DNA from: Toxorhynchites rutilus septentrionalis
Lineage: Eukaryota; Arthropoda; Insecta; Diptera; Culicidae
DNA length: 64,000 bases
Direction: 5' to 3'
Assembly: GCF_029784135.1 (NCBI RefSeq)
Contig: NC_073746.1
Location: 8,279,380-8,343,379, forward strand
Shown piece by piece: positions 12,480 to 23,060 of the stretch. A program made the translations under genes and the position numbers. Within the stretch, counting starts at the first letter, position 1, and each line of letters opens with the position of its first letter. Under the pieces are notes generated by a model. It was not told the DNA's origin and ran no database searches. It worked only from the letters and a program-made list of their open reading frames with translations.

Positions 12480-12836
12480 TTCTTCTACTTTTCCTTTGTT
12501 CACGGAGACTTTAAATCCTACGATTTCCCCTAAGTTGCTCGTTATTGGCATCTCTGTTCGGGAAAGCACACAAATGGACAGAACAAATGTATGGGAAAAT
12601 GGAAACGTTTAAAGTTTTCATGAATTTTATCCATTTAAAAACCAGGGGATTCTAATGTACAGCATATTAAACAAATCTTACGGAATTTCCGATTCGTTTA
12701 GTATGTAAATCGCCAAAATCCGTTCGCGGCAAAAATAGCTATTAACGTTAACTTTATTTCATAAAAACGTGACCTGTTTTCTGATTTGACACCCTTAATG
12801 AAAGACGATAAAAAAGATAAAAAAGATAAAAAAGAC
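12480..12836 (-). repeat. Palindrome-associated unit type BC, partial
   Basis: Blocks here (GTATGGGAAAATGG, TTAACGTTAACTTTATTTCA, AAAACGTGACCTGTTTTCTG) match the reverse complement of 38597-38870, the forward strand of 44240-44497, and the reverse complement of 45966-46205. Where those copies carry the CTACGTCA palindrome, this one carries a GATAAAAAA tandem run (12802-12836). Confidence 0.75.
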
Positions 12837-13800
12837 GGGTGGGTAATGTCGGGGACATAACCGGAGTGACGTAGGACTATACAACGGGGACAGCTTATTC
12901 TAAATATATATTTTAAATATGTTGTTTTATTGTCTTCTCCTGCGTGAATACCTACCTCTCTACCTGAAATATGGATTAGCTTACTGTTTACTCTTTATGA
13001 ACATGTTGGGAGTTCTGAAATGAACCTTTTGGTTGTGTTTTTGCGTTTTTTTTGTAAAAAATTTCTCATTTTTTTCTCACTGTCTTATATTTGATTCTTG
13101 ATTTTTTTTCCGAAGGCTTTGTACTCATTAAATGTTCAACGCCGGGCATTTTTCGGCGTATGCACATATCGTACAATCAAAATGATGGCTGTGATAAGGA
13201 ATGCATAGGTGGTCGTCAGTTCATTGAGCACATTACCGTACCTTAAACTGTGGTTTCGGAGACGAATGAATTGTAATATTTGTAGTCTCCGCAAACAAAA
13301 TAAATAAAAATGAAAAGAACTGAGGTTTTGGAGACGAACTCTACAATCTGTCGAGGAATAGACGAGCTATAAACGTTCTGAAAAATCAATGTGAATACAG
13401 GGACGGATGACCTTCGAATTAAAGTCCTTTAAAATAAGAACAGAGTAGCAGGAAATGCATAGCTCATCATATTGCTCCTTAGTTATGTTTCTATACAATG
13501 CAGATGTAACGTCAGTCAATTTTCAACATCAGTTATCAACTAAAGAAAGCAGTTCTTGCTACCGAGAAAATTCGTTAATGCCATCCTGCATACAATGTGT
13601 TGTAATTTGAAGCCACTTTTAATTCGGAGACCATGTATGGGTTTGTGAAAACTGAATGATCAATTTAAAAGACCTCAATCACCAATAAGTTCAAAAACAA
13701 GCATAAACAAAATAATTCAGTTCATATTATATGTCATATTATGTCACTTTAGAATGCATCGGTATTGTGAATAACTTTTAATAACTTTTCTTTGAATGGC
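12837..13800. other. AT-rich spacer next to the histone relics, with a half palindrome
   Basis: TGACGTAGGACTAT at 12867-12880 matches the left three quarters of the recurrent palindrome. The remainder is AT-rich, with short direct repeats around GGAGACGAA at 13258-13340. No gene is seen. Confidence 0.45.
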
Positions 13801-13954
13801 TTAATGGCCATGAAAGGCGCCGTGTTTTACGGTGGCTGGTTTTGCCACCAAAGCAGTCTGTATAAACAAACATTTTCCTTCTTCTACCTGCTGCCGTTTT
13901 GAGATTGCGTTTGCCACTCGCTGAAACTGATTGTTGCCACCGAACCGAATGTGC
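13801..13954 (-). repeat. Non-histone tail joined to H2A relic 1
   Basis: Read on the minus strand, this follows the H2A-like sequence and is shared with 15042-15270. Common blocks are GAGTGGCAAACGCAATCTCA, ACTGCTTTGGTGGCAAA and AAAACACGGCGC, ending in a GGCCATTAA stop context. It does not match the canonical H2A C-terminus. Because both copies have it, the fusion predates the duplication. Confidence 0.6.
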
Positions 13955-14072
13955 TCTGTTCTGTAGGCGGGTTTTCTTATTGTCGTGAGCAGCTTTGCAA
14001 GCCAACTCGAGCACCCCGGCGGCCGAAATTCTATAACCGCTATTAGGTATGCTGGTGCTCCGGCACCAATCT
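13955..14072 (-). pseudogene. Histone H2A pseudogene, copy 1 (internal fragment)
   Basis: Two frames together give the H2A core. One frame reads GAGAPAYLIAVIEF, matching the conserved segment GAGAPVYLAAVLEY. The next frame reads AAGVLELACKAAHDNKKTR, matching AAEVLELAGNAARDNKKTR. A frameshift separates them, and the N-terminus through the AERV motif is deleted, so the fragment joins directly to 5' flanking sequence resembling that of H2A copy 2. H2A packs nucleosomal DNA; this copy cannot encode it. An H2B relic lies head to head about 260 bp away, the usual arrangement in insect histone clusters. Confidence 0.78.
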
Positions 14073-14334
14073 GTTGATGCGATGTGATGTGAAACGATGC
14101 CATACAACCACACTGATTTACGGTTTGAAAGAGAATGATATATTTTTCAGCGGATCCGCGCGTTTTGTACTTTAGCGGTACACGCTCACAGGATAGAGAC
14201 AAATCAGCAGACTCAGCCAAAGGGGAGAGTCCAACGAGACGAACGAATGAGCGTTAAAAGGGAGCGATGGCAAAAAAATATATTCATTACGATTTGTTCG
14301 CTCGTTGGATTCACATGCAGGTGTTTCTAACAAA

Positions 14335-14460
14335 CACGAAGGCACCGAAGACAAGTGGAATAGTGGAAAAGCCGCCAAAAAGTTCGGCACGGCGCAGAAG
14401 AATATCTCGGAAACCGACAAGAAGAAGGAGAAGGAAGCAAACGCTAAAAAGGGTCCTTTT
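14335..14460 (+). pseudogene. Histone H2B pseudogene (N-terminal part)
   Basis: In one frame APKTSG is readable (14342-14358). In the other, SGKAAKKFGTAQKNISETDK follows with KKEKE (to about 14440). Insect H2B begins with the pattern PPKTSGKAAKKSGKAQKNIS-TDKKKKRK, so the match is strong across the basic tail. A small indel separates the two frames, and the histone-fold part of H2B is not present downstream. Its divergent orientation relative to H2A copy 1 supports descent from a histone repeat unit. Confidence 0.75.
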
Positions 14461-15041
14461 CAGGTCCACAAAATCATCTTTAATCTAAAGAGTTTATTGT
14501 TTTGTTATCACTCGATATCTCCATCTTGTTCGGTTAAACCTTCCTGTTTAGCGAGTGCGTTTGCCACTCGCCACAGTTGGAAAATTTCTTCTCATCCAGC
14601 TTGGGACATGTTGTACTGTAAATTACATTTAATGCGACTTGCCGAAGCACCACTCAGTGTCGCATTGGAGATGATTTTAACCTGTAATTGAACATTTGCG
14701 ATGACAGTGGTACAGCTTTCACAGTTGGAAAATTTCTTCCCATCCAGCTTGGGACATGTTGGGTCATAATTTGGACCCCCATAGAGTTTACAAAAATCCA
14801 ATTAGCTAATTATCGAACTAAAATTACTGTACTTTCAATCTGGAAGCAATTTAAGAATTGGTGAAAATTGAATAATCGAGAAAGTCCCCAACCATCAATA
14901 AGCTCAGCACAACTGCAAAATTCTCATACTCTTCATATCCTGGCAAACAAATTATGAAAAATCAATTTGTGTTTTATTATTATTTTGGATAATATTTTAG
15001 AATGCATTGAACTGTATTTCGTAAACTCTTTTTTGAAAGGT
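14461..15041. other. Spacer between histone relics with a 43-bp direct repeat
   Basis: A block beginning CACAGTTGGAAAATTTCTTC occurs at 14573-14614 and again, with one or two changes, at 14720-14761. On the minus strand a 69-codon Cys-containing frame spans it, but nothing identifies a family. The GCGTTTGCCACTCGC word near 14560 also occurs in both H2A tails. Confidence 0.5.
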
Positions 15042-15270
15042 TTAATGGCCCTGATAAGCGCCGTGTTTTATGGAATGGTTCCAATTTAGAAAACTTTGTA
15101 CTCGTGGTTTTGAAAAAAAACCATTTCGAACGCCATCGATGCTGCCTTGTTCTGGATTTGCCACCAAAGCAGTTTGTATGAAGAACAAACTTTTATCTTC
15201 TGCTACCTGATGCCGTTTTGCGATTGCGTTTGCCACCCGCCACTCGCAGCAACTGCCTGTTGTCTTGATG
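15042..15270 (-). repeat. Non-histone tail joined to H2A relic 2
   Basis: This is homologous to 13801-13954 but about 75 bp longer. The extra segment lies around 15080-15150. It follows the H2A-like sequence on the minus strand and ends with an analogous GGCCATTAA. Confidence 0.6.
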
Positions 15271-15490
15271 TGTTCTGTTCTGAATGCGGGTTTTCTTATC
15301 GTCGCGAGCAGCTTTACCAGCCAACTCGATCACTTCGGCGGCCGAAACTATATAACGCCGGCTAGGTGGACTGGTGCACTGGTACTAACGCGCTCGGCCT
15401 AGCTACCCTTGCGGGGAACTCCAGACCAACGCGGTTCGAGCGGGATTTTGCCTTTCCCTTCACTTTCCCTCTTTTGCCATGTCCAGACAT
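15271..15490 (-). pseudogene. Histone H2A pseudogene, copy 2 (with N-terminus)
   Basis: The start codon at 15490-15488 opens a frame reading MSGHGKRGKVKGKAKSRSNR and then VGLEFP, almost the canonical H2A N-terminus. About eight residues (the VGRIHRLL segment) are then missing. A different frame continues with RKGS, a TAG in place of the tyrosine codon, AERV and APVHLAGVI, and a third frame reads SAAEVIELAGKAARDDKKTR. So there is one deletion, at least two frame changes and one stop. After KKTR the sequence switches to the shared non-histone tail and not the H2A C-terminus. Confidence 0.85.
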
Positions 15491-15814
15491 GGCTGCTTGG
15501 GTTGGTTTGTTGAAGTGTTTTGATGCGAACCGATGTGGTGTACGGTTTGAATGAGAATGATCGTTACGGCAGCGGAGCGGGGATTTTTAAGCTGACTGGC
15601 TGGCTCGAGAATTACGCATGTGTGAGACTGCGACCAATGTTTCGTTCATATTTTTTCTTTTTCCTTTCCAATCGTGCTTCGTTGTATTTCGCTGCTGCTC
15701 TGGTTGCCCGTTTTGGTCGGTACGATTTGAGGAGCATAAAATGGACCAATCAAAAATGGGCACATAGTGCATTTGGACAATGCTTGATATTTCACAATTA
15801 TTCAATTTTTTATC
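15491..15814 (-). other. 5' flank of H2A relic 2
   Basis: The first 80 bp upstream of the relic start codon (GATGCGAACCGATGTGGTG, ACGGTTTGAATGAGAATGAT) resemble 14078-14140 upstream of H2A copy 1. I do not see a clear TATA box here. The rest is unassigned. Confidence 0.5.
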
Positions 15815-16010
15815 TCAAGAAAAATGAAATGTTATTCGTTATGATAGATGCGTAGATATATTTCCTATCAATTGATCCAAAAACCTTTGCGATCTATTGA
15901 GAAATGCTCAAGTTATAAGCGTTCCAAATCTTGCATTTTTACCTACTTGTTCAGTGCCTAGATTTTCATTTCACCCCCTATATCTTCCGGTTAGACGTAG
16001 TCCTACGTCA
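15815..16010 (-). repeat. Palindrome-bounded unit type C', partial
   Basis: The block with ATTTCCTATCAATTGAT and GATCTATTGAGAAATG matches 43278-43470 in reverse. It ends at the palindrome GACGTAGTCCTACGTCA (15994-16010). With the half site at 12867 it brackets the histone relics. Confidence 0.75.
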
Positions 16011-17999
16011 AAATATTTTTTGAGACCAAAAACACAGATTTTATTATGGCAACCCTGCTAGGAGTACGAATTTTGACAATATATTACCCAAAGCAACAAG
16101 GAACCAATCCTTTTTCCCATCCGAGCCATCAAAACATATTTTTCTTGATTCGCACGCAACATGCATCAATTCCATCCTCGCAAACAAGCAGGCAGGAATT
16201 CTCGAGCCTTAAAATTGATAATTGAATTCCGATCGCGTGTATATGCGCGCACCCGTCTGCTGGGACCTCACGAGCCGAATGGTCCCGGGCAAAGACATTC
16301 CCGTTCTCCCGTGCTTCCGGCGGCAAAGAGTTAACATTCTCGGCGATCGTGTGCTGACTCTCGTGCTTCAAATTTTGGACATTCTGTCATACCGAGCGAC
16401 TGACGAGTGTTCCTGGGAAATTACTGTCCAGATTCTGTCCCAGCTTGCCAGTGATGATGGGTTGAATTTAATTATAAACGAGTTCCCTCCTGCAGGGGAG
16501 ACTGAATTGTTGATTTGCCTTAAAATGGGCTCCGAGGAAAACGGGTTTCCAAATCGATACGCTTAGAAACGCGCGTCGCATTGATCGATTACTTTTATCG
16601 CTGCTGGGATCGACGGTTTTGTTTTATTGTGTGGCATTCGTTCTAGTTTGTTCCTAATTGACGTTTAATATTCCATTCGAGTTTTATGCAACGCTGCGTT
16701 ACGCCATACGAATACCACCATGTGGGTGGATCTGGCCAAGTTTGCCGGAGCTAACATAAAAAAACAACCATACGAACGAAACAAAACTGGTTTTACGATG
16801 TTCACAACAATCCAACCAAAACAATTGAGCGTCGTAAAGTTTCACTTTACGAGCCAAATATTAAATTTTTAACGTTCGTTTGAAATTTTCTGCTTCATTG
16901 GCGGACTCAGTGCATGTTCATGCGGAGAGAGCATCAGCATCAATGGAATGATTTACAGTCAGTGCTCTGTGCAAACAATGGCTTATGCGAAGATCGTTAA
17001 GGCAAACAGTGCGAGAGAAAGAGGGCAGCGTTTTCTGGCTTCTGGATGAGTTGGCATTTTAAGGCCGATTCGTAATGGCACATTGATTCCATTAGATCGA
17101 CTCGAGAGCATCAATCCCACGCACAACTAACGCTGATCGGCGGAATTCTGAGATTGTGCGGCTTTCTTGCTTGCTTGCGATTCCTCAGCTTCACTTGATG
17201 CCTTGACTTTTCCTAGCGCTCATAAATATATCAATCATCGCAAGTCCCGAATGGATGTGCAGCGCGCATCTTTCGCCTTTTTTATTTTCCGCTATTATCA
17301 TCGTCCGACCTCGTGCCTCTTCCCAAGGGGAAGAGTTATGGGTTTCTCATGGCCCGCTTTTAAGTCGGGTCTGACGTGGGGAAGAAGGCAATGTTCGTTT
17401 GTTTCTATCGCATATTCAATGGGAGTGCGCCGCGCGCTCTGTTTTCTCGCGAGTTTGAAATGTTTATGACTGCCTGTGTCAAATGGATCACTCCCGCGAG
17501 TGACTGTCGGTTGGTTGGTGTGGCGTTAAATGATTAGGTGATTATGTGGATTTCCGACCGGGCACTCACTGTCTCCTCCTAGTCTTAGTGGAAGTTTTTC
17601 TTAGATAATGCAGACGAAAGGTTGCATTTGTTACTCCCGGTTTCAGACAAGAGACAATGCAGCTGGGACCTTTTAGAAATAATATTCGACATTTGACTAA
17701 TTTATAAAACGCATGTATCACTTTGGTATAAAATTCACATGTTGAAATAAATGTTGCTCATGCTTATCGACATTTATCACTTCACTCTTCCGTTTAGGGA
17801 GTGTAGTGAAAAGCAAATAAACAACCAACTACAAAAATGAAAGCTAAAATATTTCTTTCTAGGCAACATGTAGCCTGCCACATTTACGCACACACGATTC
17901 TACACGATGCGACAAACCAAACCTTCTGGGCAGTTCCACGCCCAAATAAGTCGGAAAACGATTTCGACCTGACCCTCTCCGTTTATTGAAAACATGTAC
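16011..17999. other. Spacer of mixed composition, no recognisable gene
   Basis: Moderately GC-rich, apparently single copy. The longest open frame (114 codons at 16222-16566, plus strand) has no motif and no codon pattern that would make it convincing. Host regulatory sequence is possible but I cannot show it. Confidence 0.4.
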
Positions 18000-18093
18000 A
18001 TTACTTGTACATTAGGGTGCCAATGAAAATGGACATCTCGAATTTCAAAAAGTTACCCCATAAAAAATATTCATCACCTCCAAAAAACACCCT

Positions 18094-18611
18094 GTATCTT
18101 GTTGCCAGATCGAATTTAGAAAACTCCCTTCGGACCCGAGGTAGACAGCCCAATGTACCGGTGAGAGATGTGTTGGCTCGGTTAGACCTCGATTACATGT
18201 CCCTAATATATGTTTTCCTTAAAACTATCGATCTTCGTGTGTGATTGTCCGTACACCCTTATCCTCTCCTTTTTTTTCCTTCGCGAGCGACTGTTTCCCT
18301 TCTGACTAACTATAGAATAAGCTGAAATGTATATACATAATAGATATAATAATAGATTTAAGAATTGAGTATGATGAGCGTGAGTGTGAATGCGAGTGTG
18401 AACATTGTACAATATCCTTATATCCCCTCCTTTTCCAAAAGAAACTATGTCACCCTTCTAATCTCGAGTCGACCGCGAGTAATCGATTTCCTAATTTATT
18501 AACCCTAGATTTAAGGAAACATGTTGATATATACTAATAAAAGTATAGCTAAGAGTTCGGCTCCTTTAAACCTATGTAACTGAGCCTGTAAAAATAAATG
18601 ACTTAAATAAA
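18094..18611 (+). mobile_element. 5'-truncated Jockey-type LINE in family D
   Basis: The insertion is flanked by a 12-bp duplication AAAAAACACCCT (18082-18093 and 18612-18623) and ends in an A-rich tail after TGAGCCTGTAAAAATAAA. Its 3' end is the same as that of 11115-11223. Confidence 0.9.
18096..18244 (+). pseudogene. LINE ORF2 C-terminal fragment
   Basis: About 50 codons end in PNVPVRDVLARLDLDYMSLI, YVFLKTIDLRV and a stop. Jockey-group ORF2 proteins (for example mosquito Juan-type elements) end with a comparable VRDVLAxLDL...SIDLRI pattern; this is recalled, not searched. Upstream residues derive from the interrupted host repeat, so this is only the tail of the polyprotein. Confidence 0.65.
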
Positions 18612-19382
18612 AAAAAACACCCTATGCCAAATATCAGCTCGATTGGACATAAGGGAGAGTGGAGCAAAGCGGTGAAAATTTGAGTTTATTGAAAATCGAA
18701 AAACCACCCAAGGGGTAAGTAACGGAAATCGGGGTTTTCGAAAAAAAAATTTGATGCCAAATGTCTTAAAATTGCATGAAACGTCGAGATCTAGTGTCAT
18801 CTCGAAATAATTTTTTTTTTGTCAAACATCAGCATTCTAGAACTTAGTTTTTTTTCGGAGTACGAAACGAAATGTATGGTTTTGGGTGCCAATAAAACGA
18901 GTTATCTCGATTTTTCATTCGGTACTTGCTACGAAATGTTGATTTGCACGATAATATACTTCATGCAAAATATTAGCTCATTCAGACTTCATTTACTGGT
19001 GTCACAAACGTCAAAATTTAAGTTTTTTGAAAAACTAAAAATCACCGAAAATCGTGATTTTCAAAAAAAAAAAAAGTTTGATGTTAAATGTCTTAAAATT
19101 GCATTAATAAAACATGTTAACTTTGAAAAATCATATCTCAAAAACTAAAGAAATAGCATCTCTGTTATTGAGATATGTTATGTGAAAAAACCTCAGCGTT
19201 CCAGAAAAAATATCAAAAAAATGTAGCGCCCTCTATCTTTAACCTAGAAAACTATGAAAAATTAACTCAATAAATGATTACAAGAACAACAATCCAAATT
19301 TTTCACAAAAGTAATATAGTAATAATAGTAATATTTTTAGTTTTTTTTTTGAAACTATAAGCTCATAAGCTTTAATTTTATA

Positions 19383-20636
19383 GGGTAGAGGGAGGCAAGT
19401 TGACGAGAGGGGGCAAGATGGCGAATCGGTAATTTGACCCGTTGTAATGAAGGTAGCGCCACCTACTTTTTACTGAAGATGCATCATAACAAAGCCAAAC
19501 TTTGTACTCGGTGCCTCGGCCGAAAACGTTATCACAAAAATGTGAAAAATAAAAATGAGAAAAATCGGGATTTTGTAATTTTTTTTCCGTTTTTTCAAAT
19601 TTCATTATCCACTTTATGAGAAAAGTTAAAATTTCAAAATAATGTTATACATGATACTCTATTGTACTCTATTGTACAAAATCTGTTTGTTTCCGGCGAG
19701 TTTCAATCATGAATTTTTTCAGCTAAATTTTTTTATTGAAAAAGTCGCTTGGGGGCAAGTTGGCGAATTGCAACATTATGTTAATTTTTGGTTTTTTATT
19801 GCAGATTATTGGAACTTATAAGCGAAAAAGAGACCAATATTGGTCGGACACCAGTTTGGAGAAAGTTATAAAAGCTATAGAAGAAGATTTTTCTGTTCTG
19901 GGTGCTTCAAAACAGTTCGATGTGCCAGAACCAACTTTGAGACGCTATCGACGAAAATATCCAGACATGGAGGTTAGATTTTCAATTCAGCATTTGCGTT
20001 TCCATGTTCTTTATGCAACAAATATTAAATCTGTATAAATTTCAGGATACGTCGTCCAATAAAGGCCGCTTTAAAGCCACATTCAGGTCCAGCTTCGAAG
20101 AATTGCCTATTCGTTTGCGGTTAAAAATGGCATAGAACACCCTTTCAAAGGAACATGCGCTAGGCGGACATGGGTTGAAATGTTTATGAAGGTTTAAAAG
20201 CTATCTTTGAGAAAGCCAGAAAATACCTCGATTAAGGGCGTTCAATAAAGAAAATTGTGGCTTATTTTTTCGAACTTTGGAAGATATACGAGCTCAGTAT
20301 CGTTTTCCTGCGTGTGACATTTACAGTGTTGATGAAAATGGCATTTCCACTGTTCCAACCAAGGATAAATAAATAATTGTTATTACATGTTGTTGATTTT
20401 TAGGTGACCAAACCATATTCGCCAACTTGACTCCAGGCACCACTTTTGACGAAATTCGACGCTCTTTGCGCAAAGCTTTTGGGTGGACAAGTTTTTTAGT
20501 TTGTTTTGCCCATCCAATAGATAATATGATAGAAAACACTTCAGGCTATATGAATCAGCATCAACATTAAAAAAAAACGTTTCCAAGATACAGGGCTCGC
20601 CAAAGCATAACGTCGCCAACTTACCTCCCTCTCCGC
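19383..20636 (+). mobile_element. pogo-like DNA transposon relic
   Basis: Ends are inverted: GGGTAGAGGGAGGCAAGTTG on the left and the complement of GGAGAGGGAGGTAAGTTGG on the right, with TA next to each (19381-19382, 20637-20638). That fits pogo and other Tc1/mariner superfamily insertions. It sits in a family D repeat, which continues on both sides. Confidence 0.72.
19805..20560 (+). pseudogene. pogo-type transposase, decayed
   Basis: Exon-like sequence from 19805 encodes TYKRKRDQYW..SLEKVIKAIEEDF and KQFDVPEPTLRRYRRKYP, a psq/CENP-B type helix-turn-helix used by pogo-like transposases to bind DNA. A GT..AG interval (19973-20045) separates it from KGRFKATFRSSFEE. After several stops, VDENGISTVPT at about 20328-20362 corresponds to the first catalytic aspartate block of the DDE domain (family pattern VDETGIxTVP). 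TFDEIRRSLRKAF follows further on. The later aspartates are not recognisable. A TTTTTTATTGCAG acceptor just before 19805 suggests an upstream intron as well. Confidence 0.65.
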
Positions 20637-21368
20637 TATGTCGATCGTCTGAATCGGTTCAGCAGCTCAAAAGTTATGAATTTTTGTAGTGGATAAAAGG
20701 GGAACCACCGGTTAACTTTGAAAAATCATATCCCAAAAACGAAAAAATAGCCTCTCTGATATCGAGAAATGTTGTGTAAAAAATCCTCATCCTTCAAAAA
20801 AATATATAAAAAAAAACCCTCTAGTCCAAAGCCATGAAAACAATAAAAAAAACGACTACAATCAATAATTACGAAAATAAAATGCACTTTTTCTTGCAGT
20901 TTCAATATTTGGCTTCAATTGCAGGCTAGCTCTTTGGCTTCAATTTGATATGTCTATCATCCAAATCGGTGGTTCAAAAGTTATGAATTTTTGAAAGAAA
21001 ACATTTTTGGGAAAAATATGAAAAAAATGATTTTCCGGACCACCCTAAAATGGAACCCTAAGAAGAAAAAAATTATAAATACGGGTCAGATGTTTTGCGA
21101 TAAAGGACAAAATTACCACTTTTGACGAAAATCTGAGAACCACTTTATCGGTTTCTTATGGAATGGCTGTATATTAGGGGGCCTGATCACGAACGTCACT
21201 TCACGGTTAAAACGAAATGAATCGTATGCAATTTGTATACATTTTATTCCGTTTTCACCGTGTAGTGACGTTCGTAATCAGGCCCAGGGTGTCAATGGAA
21301 ATGGTCATCTTCGTTTCGTATTCCGAAATAAAACTAAGTCCTAAGGTGGCGATTTTTGACAAATTTTT
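20637..21368 (+). repeat. Dispersed repeat family D, continuation
   Basis: Blocks TTCAAAAGTTATGAATTTTT, GGACCACCCTAAAA and the end at TATATTAGGG match 60540-60960 and 19140-19380. A small MITE interrupts it at 21179-21285, after which AGGGTGTCAATGGAAATGG resumes. Confidence 0.75.
21179..21285. mobile_element. 107-bp palindromic MITE
   Basis: The termini read GGGCCTGATCACGAACGTCA and, in reverse complement, GGGCCTGATTACGAACGTCA. The arms extend about 40 bp. It interrupts the family D phrase TTAGGGTGCCAATGG, with AGG on both sides (21176-21178, 21286-21288) as a likely 3-bp target duplication. That would fit a PIF/Harbinger-like MITE, but the superfamily is an inference. Confidence 0.8.
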
Positions 21369-22414
21369 TGACGTAGGACTACGTCTTTCATTTCTATACC
21401 GGGGTGTAAAATCAAAGTTTCGAAAACGAAAGCGTTACGCCGAAGACCGAGATTTTGAGTGTTAATAGCTCCTAAACAACTGAACGAAATGGTATGATAA
21501 ACACTTCATTCCAAAGATAAAATGTCTACGCGTTCTATACTTGTTACTTTCTGATCCAAAAACTTGTTTCAATAGTCTTAAAATTGCTTTCAAAACAGGC
21601 TATTCAAATCACCAATCGGTATATAAGCGAACGCCGCTCGGAAATCCACTCAGTTCTAATTGAACAGCGATTGGAGCATGTTGTCGCTGTTGTGGTGAAG
21701 CTCTTCATTTATCATGAAAGTGCGGATGAACGGTGTCACCAAGAGCCTGTTTGTGCACCTTAGGCCAGAAGGGAATCCATCAGAAGGAGAGTGATGCTAC
21801 AAACGGTTCCCCGGGAAGATCTCGAAGCAGCCGCTACATACACACACACATACACGCACGGAATTCTTTCCGTTTGGATCGAGAAAGATCCGGAAAATAA
21901 TCTGCCAGTTCCTCTAGGAATTTAGAAATACATTCATGTGAAAGAGTTTATTTGAATGTTTTCTATCCATGTAACACTGTGACCAAATATGGTTCAATCA
22001 AGTGCTATTAACAGATGGTTATCGAGTTAGCATTAACCACTGGTTGGCTTCCAGTATCGAGGAAAATGTGGAAATATCTAATCGTTACTGAAAATAATCT
22101 GCCAGTTCCTCTGGGAATTTAAAATTACATTCATATGAAAGAGTTTATTTTAATGTTTTCTATCCATGTAACACTGTGACCAAATACATTAGGTTTTGTG
22201 ATTTTTCAATCAATCGCAATCAACAGGATAGCTTCAGAAGATTATTCTTCCCCATCAGTAGGATATTTCTGTATCCAATATTGGATGCATAAAACCTTGT
22301 GCCTCCAACGTAACGCTCTCGTTTTCGATGTTCTCCAAATATTCATTCATTCAGAATGAATTCAGATTCAACTTCATACAAATGATCTCTAAATCAACGA
22401 TAGTCCTACGTCAC
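21369..22414 (+). repeat. Palindrome-bounded unit A, copy 1
   Basis: It opens with TGACGTAGGACTACGTC (21369-21385) and closes with GATAGTCCTACGTCAC (22399-22414). Its whole length is colinear with 39307-40355, with few changes by eye. It contains a core promoter (see next entry), a (CA)n tract near 21838-21856 and two versions of ATCTGCCAGTTCCTCT (21900, 22094). No long open frame is present. Confidence 0.85.
21611..21655 (+). promoter_or_regulatory. TATA/initiator core promoter in unit A
   Basis: ACCAATCGG (CCAAT-like) leads directly into TATATAAG at 21620-21627, and an arthropod-type initiator TCAGTT follows at 21650-21655. About 32 bp separate the TATA start from the initiator A, the expected pol II geometry. 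The same arrangement is kept in the copies at 39558, 60266 (minus) and 62738. Confidence 0.6.
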
Positions 22415-22429
22415 TTCCTGTTTTTTTTT

Positions 22430-23060
22430 TTAAATGACACTAGATCTCGACGTTTCATGCCATTTTAAGACATTTGGCATCAACATTTTTTTCGAAAACC
22501 CCGATTTCCTTCACTCCCCCCTTGGGCTAAATATCAGCTCAATCGGACTTAAGAGAGAGAGAGGCGCATAGTGGTCAAAGTATGAGTTTTTTGAAAATCG
22601 AAAAATCACCCAAGGAAATCAGGGTTTTCGATTTTTTTTATGTCAAATGTCTTAACATTGCATGAAACGTCGAGATCTAGTGTCATATCGAAAAAAAATG
22701 TTAAAAATCCACATTCTGGGACTTTTTTTCGGAATACCAGAAGAAACGCATGGTTATGTTCACCAATAAAAATAAAATTCAAAAAATTCATTCGAAACTT
22801 GCTGCGAAATGAAATGTCGTCTTTTGTCATTCTTTTTTTTTAGATAACTGTAAATCTCGACGTGTCATGCAATTTTGAGACATTTGGCATCAAAAAGTTT
22901 TGTTTTGAAAACACCGATTTCCGTCGATTTTTCGGTTTTCAAAAAACTCAAATTTTAACGTCTGCAACACTATTAAATGAAGTTGGAATGAACTGATATT
23001 TTGCATAGGGTAAATTATCGTGCAAATCAACATTTCGCAACAAGTTCCGAATGAAAAATC
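22430..23060. repeat. Family D in inverted arrangement
   Basis: The block GACACTAGATCTCGACGTTT at 22436-22455 faces its own complement at 22668-22690. The reverse-strand block resumes at about 22850-23060. So family D sequence occurs head to head here, as at 61199-62160. Confidence 0.7.

Larger units (their letters stand above)
18000..19290 (+). repeat. Dispersed repeat family D, interrupted copy
   Basis: It begins TACATTAGGGTGCCAATGAA at about 18009 and resumes after the LINE insertion at 18612 with ACACCCTATGCCAAATATCA. It carries the blocks GATGCCAAATGTCTTAAAAT and CGTCGAGATCTAGTGTCATC and a second GGGTGCCAATAAAACGAG start. No coding content. Confidence 0.8.

Noticed and set aside
14592..14801. 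Small Cys-rich protein on the minus strand
   Set aside because: The frame spans a 43-bp direct repeat next to histone relics, has no signal peptide and matches no family pattern I know.
16222..16566. 114-codon plus-strand frame as a host gene
   Set aside because: No recognisable domain and overlapping frames on the other strand are nearly as long; nothing distinguishes it from chance.
21640..21800. Histone H3-like coding sequence downstream of the unit A promoter
   Set aside because: Phrases such as CCCCGGGAAGATCTCGAAGCAG briefly resemble histone codons, but no frame gives more than a few matching residues.
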